DNA of 56,330 nt from Rhodobacterales bacterium HKCCSP123 (GCA_015689745.1 WVSO01000016.1:1-56330); one strand, 5' to 3'. Positions 1-7,950 are shown, numbered from the stretch's first letter. The notes: generated from the letters alone by a model not told the origin. Program-made: numbers and translations.

Positions 1-57
1 AGCTATTTCACCGCCGAGAACCACATCCGCTATTTCGCCGAGATCGACATCGGCGGC
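1..57 (+). other. Possible fragment of a hotdog thioesterase on the other strand
   Basis: Plus-strand frame 1 reads SYFTAENHIRYFAEIDIGG, which resembles the conserved core of hotdog-fold acyl-CoA thioesterases (including the thioesterase half of carnitine dehydrogenase proteins) far better than a random antisense frame should. It ends at an octamer GCGGCCGC (53-60), after which the minus-strand oxidoreductase makes sense. This is recognition by eye only; it may be a contig-end join, a genuine rearrangement, or chance. Confidence 0.25.
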
Positions 58-390
58 CGCGCTCCCCTCTCGCGCGCGGGCAAGCGCAAGCGCGGCGTCG
101 TCGGCCAGGGGCTGCAACCGCCCGCTGCGCGCATAGCCGGGGTCTTCGCCGCCCGCCTCGGCGACCTCGGACCAGAAGGCCTCGGCCCCGTCCAGGCTCT
201 CGAACTGGACCTGCTTCTTGATGTTCCAGTTCTCCGGCACATGCGGGGCCAGGGCCCCCACCAGACCGCCGGAGGATCCGGCACCGATGCCGTTCGGGTC
301 GATCACCTCGACCGAGGCGCCGCGGCGGGCGCAGGCCCAGGCGATCGAAAGGCCGAAGATGCCCGCGCCGAAGACCCTGATGTCGGCCAT
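1..390 (-). CDS. FAD-dependent oxidoreductase, DAO family (3' end outside window)
   Basis: The frame read leftwards from the ATG at 390 stays open to base 1. It starts MADIRVFGAGIFGLSIAWA, a Rossmann dinucleotide-binding motif (GxGxxG at about residues 8-13) of the D-amino-acid oxidase fold, followed by GAGSSGGLVGALAPH, a stretch I associate with Rhodobacterales oxidoreductases next to mnmD. By analogy with the C-terminal half of E. coli MnmC it may act in tRNA mnm5(s2)U synthesis, but a general amine or amino-acid oxidase is equally possible. It is divergent from mnmD. The last 20 or so codons before the window edge (bases 1-60) do not look like the family I expect; see the separate entry on that stretch. 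Confidence 0.75.
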   Translation of the reverse strand, partial: MADIRVFGAGIFGLSIAWACARRGASVEVIDPNGIGAGSSGGLVGALAPHVPENWNIKKQVQFESLDGAEAFWSEVAEAGGEDPGYARSGRLQPLADDAALALARAREGSAAADVDLGEIADVVLGGEIA

Positions 391-484
391 TGCCAATCCC
401 CCGCGCTTGTCCCAGTGTCGCGCCTTGCCGACGGGCCGTCATGGTCGCGCCGGTGCGAGGGCAGGATTAGACGAGCCGCGCGGC

Positions 485-1153
485 ATGGACCACCCGATAC
501 ACGAGATCGACTGGCGCGCAGGCCGCGTGCCGGTCTCACGGCGCTTTGACGACCCGTTCTTCTCGCTCGAGGACGGGCTTGCCGAGACGCGGCATGTCTT
601 CCTGTCGGGCAACGACCTTCCGGCGCGCTTCGGGCCCGGCTTCCACATCGCCGAACTGGGCTTCGGCACGGGGCTGAACCTGGTGGCCGCGGCCCTTGCG
701 TGGGAGGCCGAGGGGATCGACGGCCCCCTCCGCTTCACCAGTTTCGAGGCCTTCCCCCTCTCGGGCGCGGATGCGCGCGCGGCGCTCGCCGCCTTTCCCG
801 AGGCCGCACCCCTCGCCCAGGCCATCGCGGCGGCGCTCGAGGGCGACGGGCGGATCGAGACGGACAAGCTGTTGGTCCGGATCGTGTTCGGCGACGCGCG
901 CGACACCCTGCCCGCGTGGGAGGGCACGGCGGACGCCTGGTTCCTCGACGGCTTCGCGCCTGCGCGCAACCCCGAGCTGTGGGAGCCCGCCCTGATGCAG
1001 GCGGTCGCGCGCCACACAGCACCCGGCGGCACCTGCGCGACCTATTCGGCGGCAGGCGCGGTGCGCGCGGCGCTTGCGGAGGCAGGCTTCGAGGTCACAC
1101 GCCTGCCCGGCTACGGGCGCAAGCGCCACATGGTACGGGGGCGGCTGGCATGA
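485..1153 (+). CDS. mnmD: tRNA (5-methylaminomethyl-2-thiouridine) methyltransferase MnmD
   Basis: SAM-dependent methyltransferase that methylates the aminomethyl group of nm5(s2)U at the tRNA wobble position. The 222-residue product opens MDHPIHEIDWRAGRVPVSRR. It has the family signature FDDPFFS and the SAM-binding motif ELGFGTGLN (about residues 57-65), then DAWFLDGFAPARNPELW (about 155-171), typical of the DUF752 methyltransferase. It corresponds to the N-terminal half of E. coli MnmC, so here it is a stand-alone MnmD. The ATG at 485 is chosen because the family begins just before the FDDPFFS stretch; upstream in-frame codons have no family similarity. It overlaps the next gene by 4 bases (ATGA), which implies co-translation. 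Confidence 0.9.
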   Translation: MDHPIHEIDWRAGRVPVSRRFDDPFFSLEDGLAETRHVFLSGNDLPARFGPGFHIAELGFGTGLNLVAAALAWEAEGIDGPLRFTSFEAFPLSGADARAALAAFPEAAPLAQAIAAALEGDGRIETDKLLVRIVFGDARDTLPAWEGTADAWFLDGFAPARNPELWEPALMQAVARHTAPGGTCATYSAAGAVRAALAEAGFEVTRLPGYGRKRHMVRGRLA

Positions 1154-2028
1154 GCGCGCAGAACACGCGGCTGGGGATCTGGCTGATGGTGGCGACGACC
1201 TTCGTCTTCGCCATGCAGGACGGGATCAGCCGCCACCTTGCCGGCGAATACAACGTTCTGATGGTGGTGATGATCCGCTACTGGTTCTTCGCGGCCTTCG
1301 TCATCGCGATCGCCGTGCGGCACGCGGGGGGGGTGCGCGGGGCAGTGGCGACGAAGCAACCGCTGATCCAGATCACCCGCGGCGCGCTTCTGTCGGTCGA
1401 GATCTGCGTGATGGTGGCGGGGTTCGTCCTGCTCGGCCTGGTCGAAAGCCATGCGGTCTTCACCTGCTACCCGCTGCTCGTCGCGGCCCTGTCGGGGCCG
1501 GTGCTGGGGGAAAAGGTCGGCTGGCGGCGCTGGACGGCCATCGGCGTGGGGTTCGTGGGCGTGCTGATCATCCTGCAACCCGGCTTTCGCGTCTTCCAGG
1601 TCGAGGCGCTGATCCCGCTGGCGGCGGCCCTGATGTTCGCGCTTTACGGGCTGCTCACGCGCTACGCCTCGCGGAAGGATTCGACCGCCGTCAGCTTCTT
1701 CTACACCGGCACGGTCGGGGCCATCCTGATGACCGGCGTCGGCATCTGGTCCTGGGAACCCATGAGCGCGCCCGACTGGGGGTGGATGGCGCTGCTCTGC
1801 GTGACCGGGGCGACAGGGCACTGGCTTCTGATCAAGGTCTACGAGGTGGCCGAGGCCAGCGCCGTGCAGCCCTTCGCCTACCTGCAACTGGTCTTTGCCT
1901 CGGCGCTGGGGATCACCGTCTTCGGCGAAACGCTGGAGTGGAACGTCGCCGTGGGTGCCGGCCTGGTCGTGGCGGCAGGGGTGTTCACCCTCCTGCGCGC
2001 CCGCGCGAGGGAAAAGGCGGCCCGCTAG
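1150..2028 (+). CDS. EamA/DMT-superfamily transporter
   Basis: Inner-membrane protein of 292 residues with about ten hydrophobic segments and the two-repeat EamA layout. The first repeat runs from LGIWLMVATTFVFAMQDGIS and the second begins near EALIPLAAALMFALYGLL. Family members export or import small metabolites such as amino acids or nucleobases; the substrate cannot be told from sequence. The start is the ATG overlapping the mnmD stop, and no better start is available. The 3' end faces ccoS convergently across a block of palindromes that probably forms the terminator. Confidence 0.85.
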   Translation: MSAQNTRLGIWLMVATTFVFAMQDGISRHLAGEYNVLMVVMIRYWFFAAFVIAIAVRHAGGVRGAVATKQPLIQITRGALLSVEICVMVAGFVLLGLVESHAVFTCYPLLVAALSGPVLGEKVGWRRWTAIGVGFVGVLIILQPGFRVFQVEALIPLAAALMFALYGLLTRYASRKDSTAVSFFYTGTVGAILMTGVGIWSWEPMSAPDWGWMALLCVTGATGHWLLIKVYEVAEASAVQPFAYLQLVFASALGITVFGETLEWNVAVGAGLVVAAGVFTLLRARAREKAAR

Positions 2029-2032
2029 GCGA

Positions 2033-2121
2033 AAAGGGTCTTGCAAGACCCTTTCCAGCCTTTTGCAAAAGGCTGGCCAGAGCCTTGCAAGGCTCCGGGG
2101 CAGCGTCTTGCAAGACGCTGC
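2033..2121. repeat. Array of four TTGCAA-centred palindromes
   Basis: Four perfect palindromes lie side by side: 2033-2054 (22 nt), 2055-2076 (22 nt), 2080-2095 (16 nt, GAGCCTTGCAAGGCTC) and 2100-2121 (22 nt). Each has TTGCAA at its centre but different flanking arms, so they are related by plan and not by simple duplication. Centres are 22, 22 and 23 nt apart, close to two helical turns. The array fills the gap between the convergent EamA gene and ccoS. Each unit could fold as RNA from either strand, so a two-way terminator is the plain reading; a protein-binding array is an alternative. Confidence 0.85.
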
Positions 2122-2133
2122 ATGGCATCGGGA

Positions 2134-2292
2134 TCAACTCTTCGGCCTGTCGTCGTAATCGTCGCGCAGGATGCGGTGGGCATCGCCCTCGGGGTCCTCG
2201 AACTGGCCCTTGCGCAGCATCCACCAGAAGGCCACGAGCCCGACAAGCCCCAGGAAGAGGCTGACGGGGATCAGCAGGCCGAGGATATCCAT
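2134..2292 (-). CDS. ccoS: cbb3 oxidase maturation protein CcoS
   Basis: A 52-residue protein (MDILGLLIPVSLFLGLVGLV..., ending DDYDDRPKS) with one N-terminal membrane helix (about residues 4-26), a WWMLRKGQFEDPEGDA turn and an acidic tail, which is the standard CcoS pattern. CcoS is needed for cofactor insertion into the cbb3-type cytochrome oxidase. It is the last gene of ccoGHIS and starts 7 bases after the ccoI stop. Confidence 0.92.
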   Translation of the reverse strand: MDILGLLIPVSLFLGLVGLVAFWWMLRKGQFEDPEGDAHRILRDDYDDRPKS

Positions 2293-2299
2293 GAGGCGC

Positions 2300-4483
2300 T
2301 CACTTCAGGCGGAGGGCGTTCAGCGACACGGTAATCGACGACATCGACATCGCCAAGGCCGCGATCAGCGGCGAGCAGAGCCCCGCCACCGCCAGCGGCA
2401 CGGCGAGCACGTTGTAGACGGTCGCGATGGTGAAATTCTCGCGGATGCGGGCCCGGGCAGAGACCGAGGTCCGCATTGCATCCGCGATGGGCGCAAGGCT
2501 CCGGCCCGTCAGCACCATGTCGGATGCCGTGCGCGCCGCCTCGAGCGCCGAAGCGGGCGAGATCGAGACATGGGCGGCGGCCAGCGCCGCCGTGTCGTTC
2601 AGCCCGTCGCCCACCATCAGGACCCTCGCGCCGTCTTCCGACAGCTCGGCCACCAGCGCGGCCTTTTCCTGCGGCAGCGCCTCGGCGATGACCTCGTCGA
2701 TGCCGATGCGGGCGGCGAAACGGGTGACGGCGGCTTCGGTGTCGCCCGAGATCAGGACGATGCGCTTGCCCTGCGCCTTCAGCGCCCGAACCACGTCCTC
2801 GGCGCCGTCGCGGAGCGTATCGGCGAAGGTGACGGTCGTCGGCTCGGCGGCCCCGATCCGCAGGAAGGTCGCGGTCTCGGCGGGTGCGGCGGCCCCGACC
2901 CAGGCGGCGCGACCCAGCTGGACACGCTCTCCCCGCCAGGTGCCCTCGACACCGAAGCCCGGCACCTCCCGAAGCCCCTCCACATGCGCCGGCCGCACCC
3001 CGCGTCCGGCAAGACCGCGCGCAAGGCTCTCGGCCAGCGGATGCGACGATCCCTGCGCGAGCGCCAGAGCGACGCGCGCCGCCGCTTCCGGCAAATGGTC
3101 GAGATCCGTCGGGGTGGGTGCGCCATTCGTCAGCGTCCCCGTCTTGTCGAAGACGACCGTGTCGGCCTCGGCCAGCCGCTCCAGCGCGGTGCCGTCCTTG
3201 ATCAGGAGACCCTTGCGGAACAGCCGCCCCGAGGCGGCGGTTGTCACCGCGGGCACGGCAAGCCCCAGCGCGCAGGGGCAAGTGATGATCAGGACGGCGG
3301 CCGCGATGTTCAGCGCGACGCGCAGGTCCTGTGTGTAGAGATACCAGCCCACCGCCGAGACGAAGGACAGGATATGCACCCCCGGCGCATAAAGCTTCGC
3401 TGCCTGGTCGGCGAGCGAGGTGTAGTTGTTGCGCCCGGCCTCGGCCACGGCGACTAGGTCCGCGATGCGGTGCAGTGCGGTGTCCTGCCCGGCGGCCATC
3501 ACCTCGACGGTCAGGGGCCCGGTCAGGTTCACCTCGCCCGCGCTGACCACGCTGTTCTCGCCCGCGAAGGCGGGCAGGCTTTCGCCGGTCATCAGGCTGC
3601 GGTCGATCTCGGACTGGCCCGCGATCACGCGGCCATCGACGGGGATGCGCCCGCCGGGTTTCACCCGGACGATGTCGCCCGCGCGGAGCTCGGCGACCGA
3701 AACGGTCTCTTCCCCTGCAGGGCCGACGCGCAGCGCGCGCGGCACTTCCAGCGCGGCCAGTTCCTGCGCGGCGGACCGTGCCGAGGCGCGTGTCCGATGG
3801 TCGAGGTAACGGCCGCCCAGGAGGAAGAAACACAGCATCACCGCCGCGTCGAAATAGGCATGATGCCCCGAGAGGATCGTCTCGTAGAGCGAGGTGCCCA
3901 TCGCCAGCGCGATCGCCAGCGTGATCGGCACGTCCATGTTGAGCCTGCGCGCCTTCAGCGCGCTCCAGGCCGAGACGTAGAAGGGCCGCCCCGAGAAGAT
4001 CACCGCCGGGATCGCGATCAGCGCGCTGATCCAGTGCATCATGTCGCGGGTCACGCCCTCGGCCCCCGACCAGACGGCGACGGACAGCAGCATGACGTTC
4101 ATCATCGCGAAGAACGCGACGGCCAGCCGCATCAGCAGGTCGCGGCCCTGCCGGTCGGCCTCGGTCGTGGCGAGCACGCCGGGATCGAGTTCGTGGGCCT
4201 CGTAGCCCGCGCGCTCCAGAACCTCGCAAAGATCCTCGGCGGAAACCTCCGGTCCGGCCTCGACCGCGGCGCGGCGCAGCGTCAGGTTCACGCGTGCATC
4301 GCGCACGCCCGGAACCCGCGTCAGCGCCTTCTCCACCCCCGAGATGCAGCCCGCGCAATGGATACCCGGCAGCGACAGCATCAGCGTCGCGTCCACGGGC
4401 CACGCGGCCAACTCCTCGGCCGAAGGCGCGACCGAGCAGGCCGGGCAGGCGGCGGGCCGGGAGTGTTCGAAGGTGGCGGTCAC
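2300..4483 (-). CDS. ccoI: Copper-exporting P1B-type ATPase CcoI/FixI
   Basis: A 727-residue heavy-metal ATPase that moves copper across the inner membrane for assembly of the CuB centre of cbb3 oxidase. Visible motifs: an N-terminal CPAC pair (residues 13-16), an HMA metal-binding site GIHCAGC (Cys43, Cys46), the ion-path motif CPCALGLAVPA, the phosphorylation site DKTGTLTNG, and the hinge motif GDGLNDTAALAA. The GTG at 4483 is chosen as start because a GAGGG ribosome-binding sequence sits about 9 bases upstream; it lies 10 bases past the ccoH stop. An in-frame upstream ATG at 4552 would run into ccoH and lacks family similarity. Confidence 0.95.
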   Translation of the reverse strand: MTATFEHSRPAACPACSVAPSAEELAAWPVDATLMLSLPGIHCAGCISGVEKALTRVPGVRDARVNLTLRRAAVEAGPEVSAEDLCEVLERAGYEAHELDPGVLATTEADRQGRDLLMRLAVAFFAMMNVMLLSVAVWSGAEGVTRDMMHWISALIAIPAVIFSGRPFYVSAWSALKARRLNMDVPITLAIALAMGTSLYETILSGHHAYFDAAVMLCFFLLGGRYLDHRTRASARSAAQELAALEVPRALRVGPAGEETVSVAELRAGDIVRVKPGGRIPVDGRVIAGQSEIDRSLMTGESLPAFAGENSVVSAGEVNLTGPLTVEVMAAGQDTALHRIADLVAVAEAGRNNYTSLADQAAKLYAPGVHILSFVSAVGWYLYTQDLRVALNIAAAVLIITCPCALGLAVPAVTTAASGRLFRKGLLIKDGTALERLAEADTVVFDKTGTLTNGAPTPTDLDHLPEAAARVALALAQGSSHPLAESLARGLAGRGVRPAHVEGLREVPGFGVEGTWRGERVQLGRAAWVGAAAPAETATFLRIGAAEPTTVTFADTLRDGAEDVVRALKAQGKRIVLISGDTEAAVTRFAARIGIDEVIAEALPQEKAALVAELSEDGARVLMVGDGLNDTAALAAAHVSISPASALEAARTASDMVLTGRSLAPIADAMRTSVSARARIRENFTIATVYNVLAVPLAVAGLCSPLIAALAMSMSSITVSLNALRLK

Positions 4484-4493
4484 CGCTTGGCCC

Positions 4494-4979
4494 TCAGTCG
4501 AAATGGCGGAAGGTGATGTTGTGGCGGTAGTCGGTCCCGTCGCGTGCGGCACCCGTCAGGCGCAGGCGCCACAGCCCGTTGCCGAGCGTGACCGGGGCGA
4601 CGAAGGCACCGTTCACGCGCTGCAGGACCAGCACCTGGTCCTCGGTCTGGTTCGTGGGACGGGTCAGGAGTGCCGTCAGTTCGGCAGGTGCCACCGGCGC
4701 ACCGGCATCGTCGACGAGATGCAGGACAAGCGTGCCGTCGCCGGGGATCTCGATGCTGGCGTTCCATCCCAGCGCCTCTTGCGCATAGCGGCGTTCGTCG
4801 AAGGTCTGGCTGTCGGCGTAGCTCGACGAGACCTCCATGCCGGGAAAGGTCGACACGGCGTTCCACGCCATGAAGACATTGACCCCGATGATGATGCCGA
4901 AGCCGGTCACGAAGATCGCCAGCACGTGCCAGCCGGTCAGCTTGGGCCCCGTGTCGGGCATGTTTGCCTCCGCACTCAT
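4494..4979 (-). CDS. ccoH: cbb3 oxidase maturation protein CcoH/FixH
   Basis: A 161-residue membrane-anchored protein with one N-terminal helix (WHVLAIFVTGFGIIIGVNVFM, about residues 16-36) and a periplasmic domain with the FixH-type motifs FPGMEVSSSYADSQ and YAQEALGW. It is required with CcoG and CcoI for stable assembly of cbb3 oxidase and is often found with its subunits. It overlaps the ccoG stop by 4 bases (ATGA), so the two are translationally coupled. Confidence 0.93.
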   Translation of the reverse strand: MSAEANMPDTGPKLTGWHVLAIFVTGFGIIIGVNVFMAWNAVSTFPGMEVSSSYADSQTFDERRYAQEALGWNASIEIPGDGTLVLHLVDDAGAPVAPAELTALLTRPTNQTEDQVLVLQRVNGAFVAPVTLGNGLWRLRLTGAARDGTDYRHNITFRHFD

Positions 4980-6400
4980 TCCAGATCCCTCCCGAAGAAC
5001 GTGGTGTCCGTGTAGGTTCGCGTGTTGGTGCCCAGGTCCTCGACCCAGAAGCGGAAGTCGGTACGCTCCTCGCGGGCCGGGGCGCTGTCCGCGGGCGCGG
5101 TGACATAGACCCGCTGCAGGTAGGTCGAGTCGATCGGGACGGGCACGGTGTTGCCGTCCTGGCCTTCCAGTTCGACCAGCAGGGGCGCGCCATCGGCGGC
5201 CACGGTGATCTGGAAGGTGCTCTCGTCATGGGTCATGTTGCGGATCCGAACGTCATAGGTGTTGCGGATCGAGCCGTCCGACAGGGTCACGAACTGCGGG
5301 TTGCGCACCGGCGCGACCGTCATGTCGATGTCGGAGCGGATGAAAAGCATCACCGTCAGGCCCACGCCGATGGCCGACCAGAGCACGGTGTAGATGATCG
5401 TGCGCAGGCGGAAGATGTGCTTCCAGACCGATTTCTTCGGATTGCCCGCACGTTCGTTGGCCTCGTCCGTCAGCGCCATGTAGTCGATCAGCCCGCGCGG
5501 CTTGCCGACCTTGGCCATGATGTCGTCGCAGGCGTCGATGCAGAGCGCGCAGGTGATGCATTCGAGCTGCTGGCCGTCGCGGATGTCGATGCCGACCGGG
5601 CAGACGTTGACGCAGGCGTTGCAGTCGATGCAGTCACCGAGGTTCTCGCGCGCCTTCCCCTTGCCGCGCGGTTCGCCGCGCCAGTCGCGGTAGGCCACCG
5701 TGATCGTGTCCTCGTCCATCATCGCGGCCTGGATGCGCGGCCAGGGGCACATGTAGATGCAGACCTGTTCGCGCATGAACCCGCCGAAGACGAAGGTGGT
5801 TGCGGTCAGGATGCCGACGGTCGCGTAGGCGACATAAGCGGCCTGTCCGGTCAGCAGTTGCACCAGCAGCGTCGGCGCATCGGCGAAGTAGAAGACCCAG
5901 GCGCCGCCGGTTGCGACGGCGATCAGAAGCCAAACGGCCCATTTCGTCAGGCGGAGCCGCCACTTGCGGAAATCCCACTTGGCGTTCCAAAGGCGCAGGC
6001 GCGCGTTGCGGTCACCCTCGATCCAGCGCTCGACCGTGAAGAACAGGTCGGTCCAGACGGTCTGCGGGCAGGAATACCCGCACCAGACCCGTCCCAGGGC
6101 CGAGGTGAAGAGGAAGAGGCCAAGACCGGCCATGATCAGGAGACCGGCGACGAAATAGAACTCGTGCGGCCAGATCTCGATCCAGAAGAAGAAGAAGCGC
6201 CGGTTCGCGAGATCGAGGAGAACCGCCTGATCGGGCAGTTCCGGCCCCCGGTCCCAGCGGATCCAGGGAGTGATGTAGTAGATGCCCAGTGTGACGATCA
6301 GGATGAGCCACTTGAGGTTGCGGAACCGGCCATAGACGCGCTTGGGAAAAACGGGCTCACGGGCAGCGTAGAGCTTTTGCGGCTCTTCGGTAGCACTCAT
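4976..6400 (-). CDS. ccoG: Cytochrome oxidase accessory protein CcoG/RdxA (iron-sulfur membrane protein)
   Basis: A 474-residue inner-membrane protein with several membrane helices, a CGYSCPQTVW motif, and two clusters of cysteines for 4Fe-4S centres (CIDCNACVNVCP and CITCALCIDACD), followed by an IG-like C-terminal domain. Known CcoG proteins reduce Cu(II) before loading onto cbb3 oxidase. It heads the ccoGHIS operon. An FNR-type box (6471-6484) lies about 70 bases upstream of the start codon, so it probably has its own low-oxygen promoter besides any read-through from ccoP. Confidence 0.95.
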   Translation of the reverse strand: MSATEEPQKLYAAREPVFPKRVYGRFRNLKWLILIVTLGIYYITPWIRWDRGPELPDQAVLLDLANRRFFFFWIEIWPHEFYFVAGLLIMAGLGLFLFTSALGRVWCGYSCPQTVWTDLFFTVERWIEGDRNARLRLWNAKWDFRKWRLRLTKWAVWLLIAVATGGAWVFYFADAPTLLVQLLTGQAAYVAYATVGILTATTFVFGGFMREQVCIYMCPWPRIQAAMMDEDTITVAYRDWRGEPRGKGKARENLGDCIDCNACVNVCPVGIDIRDGQQLECITCALCIDACDDIMAKVGKPRGLIDYMALTDEANERAGNPKKSVWKHIFRLRTIIYTVLWSAIGVGLTVMLFIRSDIDMTVAPVRNPQFVTLSDGSIRNTYDVRIRNMTHDESTFQITVAADGAPLLVELEGQDGNTVPVPIDSTYLQRVYVTAPADSAPAREERTDFRFWVEDLGTNTRTYTDTTFFGRDLE

Positions 6401-6470
6401 GACGATGTGACTCCTGGAATCTGGGTGGTCCTGCGCAGTCTCCTTCTAGGAAACGGGACGCACCCCCTCC

Positions 6471-6484
6471 TTGACGTGGATCAA
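6471..6484. promoter_or_regulatory. FNR-type box in front of ccoG
   Basis: TTGACGTGGATCAA matches the FNR/FnrL consensus TTGAT-N4-ATCAA at nine of ten fixed positions. It is 70 bases upstream of the ccoG start, a normal place for an activator-type site (about -41.5 from transcription start). FnrL itself is encoded nearby (11643-12386). Confidence 0.85.
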
Positions 6485-6542
6485 ACCCCTGGGCGTCAAG
6501 GAAATCGAGGCCGGCACATGATGTCGCGGCCCGCCGCCCCGA

Positions 6543-6782
6543 TCACAGGGACGCGTCACCCGAGCCCTGTGCCGCGAGGCCCGCCGAAATTCCCTCTTCG
6601 GGATGGGCGTTGGCGAGTGCGTTGCGCGTGTCTTCGGCGAGGTTCTCGATCCCCCCGGAGACGAGCGTCATCACCGCAAGCAACACGGTGAGCGCCGAGA
6701 CCGTCAGGGTCAGCCAGCCGATCGAGACAGCGCCCTCCTCGGAGCGGATGAACCGAAGCCGTGAAATCGGAAAATTGAACAT
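6543..6782 (-). CDS. Small membrane protein, Flp-pilin-like
   Basis: A 79-residue product, MFNFPISRLRFIRSEEGAVS..., with a basic N-terminus, then EEGAVSIGWLTLTVSALTVL as the start of one membrane helix and a polar tail rich in E, N and A. The layout (charged head, G-A-V, long hydrophobic run) recalls Flp/type IVb pilin-like proteins of Rhodobacterales, though the usual Glu five residues after the cleavage site is absent. It lies between ccoP and ccoG on the same strand. No clear ribosome-binding site is seen before the ATG at 6782. A 7-bp hairpin (CCCGTCG/CGACGGG, 6802-6823) lies just upstream. Confidence 0.65.
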   Translation of the reverse strand: MFNFPISRLRFIRSEEGAVSIGWLTLTVSALTVLLAVMTLVSGGIENLAEDTRNALANAHPEEGISAGLAAQGSGDASL

Positions 6783-6943
6783 TGCGACACCGATACTGTT
6801 ACCCGTCGAACTCCGTCGACGGGCACGGGTATCGACGGCAGATGCGGCGTGGGTTCGGTGGCAACATGGCGGGATGGTGACCGTCGCCAGGATGCAACAC
6901 CGCCCCGCGCGCCCTTTCCGGGGCGGCGGGGCGGGCTATGATG

Positions 6944-6992
6944 TGGCACCGGTCCCGTAGGAAACGCGCGAACAGGACCGGGACCGGTGCCA
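6944..6992 (-). terminator. Long hairpin downstream of ccoP
   Basis: Two perfectly complementary 14-base arms (6944-6957 and 6979-6992, core GGCACCGGTCCCG) enclose a 21-base loop. It lies 44 bases past the ccoP stop, in the transcript of ccoNOQP. There is no T-run after it, so it may end or stabilise the ccoNOQP mRNA and separate its level from the downstream genes. Confidence 0.55.
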
Positions 6993-7035
6993 TCCGCCAA
7001 CCGGGAGGGGCTGACGGAACCCAGACCTCGGCGGC

Positions 7036-7950
7036 TTATTCGCCGCCGCCGAGGGAGTGGACGTAGACCGCGACCGAACGGACCTCGGCTTCGGAGAGCC
7101 GGCCCGCCTCGGAGGCATCGGCCGACCAGGGCGGCATCACGCCGAACCGCGCGTGGCGAACCGTCTCCTCGATGGCCTCTTCCGACCCGCCGTAGAGCCA
7201 GATGGCGTCGGTCAGGTTCGGCGCGCCCATGAAGCGATCGCCGGTGCCGTCATCCATGTGGCAGGCGGCGCAATTGTCGAGAAAGACCGTCTCGCCCGCC
7301 GCGGCGAGGGTGGCATTCGCCTCCTGCCCCGAGATGTTGCGGACGTATTGCACGACCGAGGCGATCTCTTCGTCGGACAGGATGCCCTCGAAGGCGGTCA
7401 TCTCGGAATAGCGGGCGTCAAGATCGTCCTCGTTCCGGATGCCGTGGCTGATCGTGTAGTGGATCTCGTCGATCGTACCGCCCCAGAGCCAGTCGTCATC
7501 CAGCAGGTTCGGGTACCCCGAGGCCTGCACGCCGGCCGCGCCCGAGCCATGGCACTGGGAGCACCAGGTGGCAAAGGTCGCCGCCCCGCCCTGGATCGCG
7601 TAGTTGTAGAGATCAGGGTTCTCGTCGGGTGTGATCGCCGCCAGTTCCACCTCGGCGATGCGGGTGCGGACATCGGCGTTCATATCGTCGAAGCGCTGGA
7701 TGTCCTCGGCCACGTTGGCCCGCGTCGAGAAGCCCAGGATGCCGGGCGTCGCCCCGTTGACCAGCGGCCAGGCCGGATAGAGCACGGTATAGACCAGGCC
7801 CCAGGCGATCGTGGCGTAGAAGGTCCACAGCCACCAGCGCGGAAGCGGGTTGTTGAACTCCTTGATGCCGTCCCAGGAATGGCCGGTCGTCTCGGGGTCG
7901 CCCGCCATGAGCTGCTGCTCTTCGGGGTGCTTGTTCGTGTTGTCGGTCAT
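7036..7950 (-). CDS. ccoP: cbb3-type cytochrome c oxidase diheme subunit CcoP
   Basis: A 304-residue membrane-anchored cytochrome that passes electrons to CcoO and CcoN. It has the N-terminal CcoP motif HSWDGIKEFNNPLPRWW, a helix (about residues 41-60), and two c-heme sites, CSQCH (130-134) and CAACH (227-231). Met ligands are likely in the MTAFEG and MPPWSA stretches. It starts inside the ccoQ stop region with a 4-base overlap. Confidence 0.97.
   Translation of the reverse strand: MTDNTNKHPEEQQLMAGDPETTGHSWDGIKEFNNPLPRWWLWTFYATIAWGLVYTVLYPAWPLVNGATPGILGFSTRANVAEDIQRFDDMNADVRTRIAEVELAAITPDENPDLYNYAIQGGAATFATWCSQCHGSGAAGVQASGYPNLLDDDWLWGGTIDEIHYTISHGIRNEDDLDARYSEMTAFEGILSDEEIASVVQYVRNISGQEANATLAAAGETVFLDNCAACHMDDGTGDRFMGAPNLTDAIWLYGGSEEAIEETVRHARFGVMPPWSADASEAGRLSEAEVRSVAVYVHSLGGGE

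Noticed and set aside
2271-4403. Second minus-strand frame of 710 codons inside ccoI
   Set aside because: It is the shifted shadow of ccoI, with Arg/Gly-rich composition and no P-type ATPase motifs.
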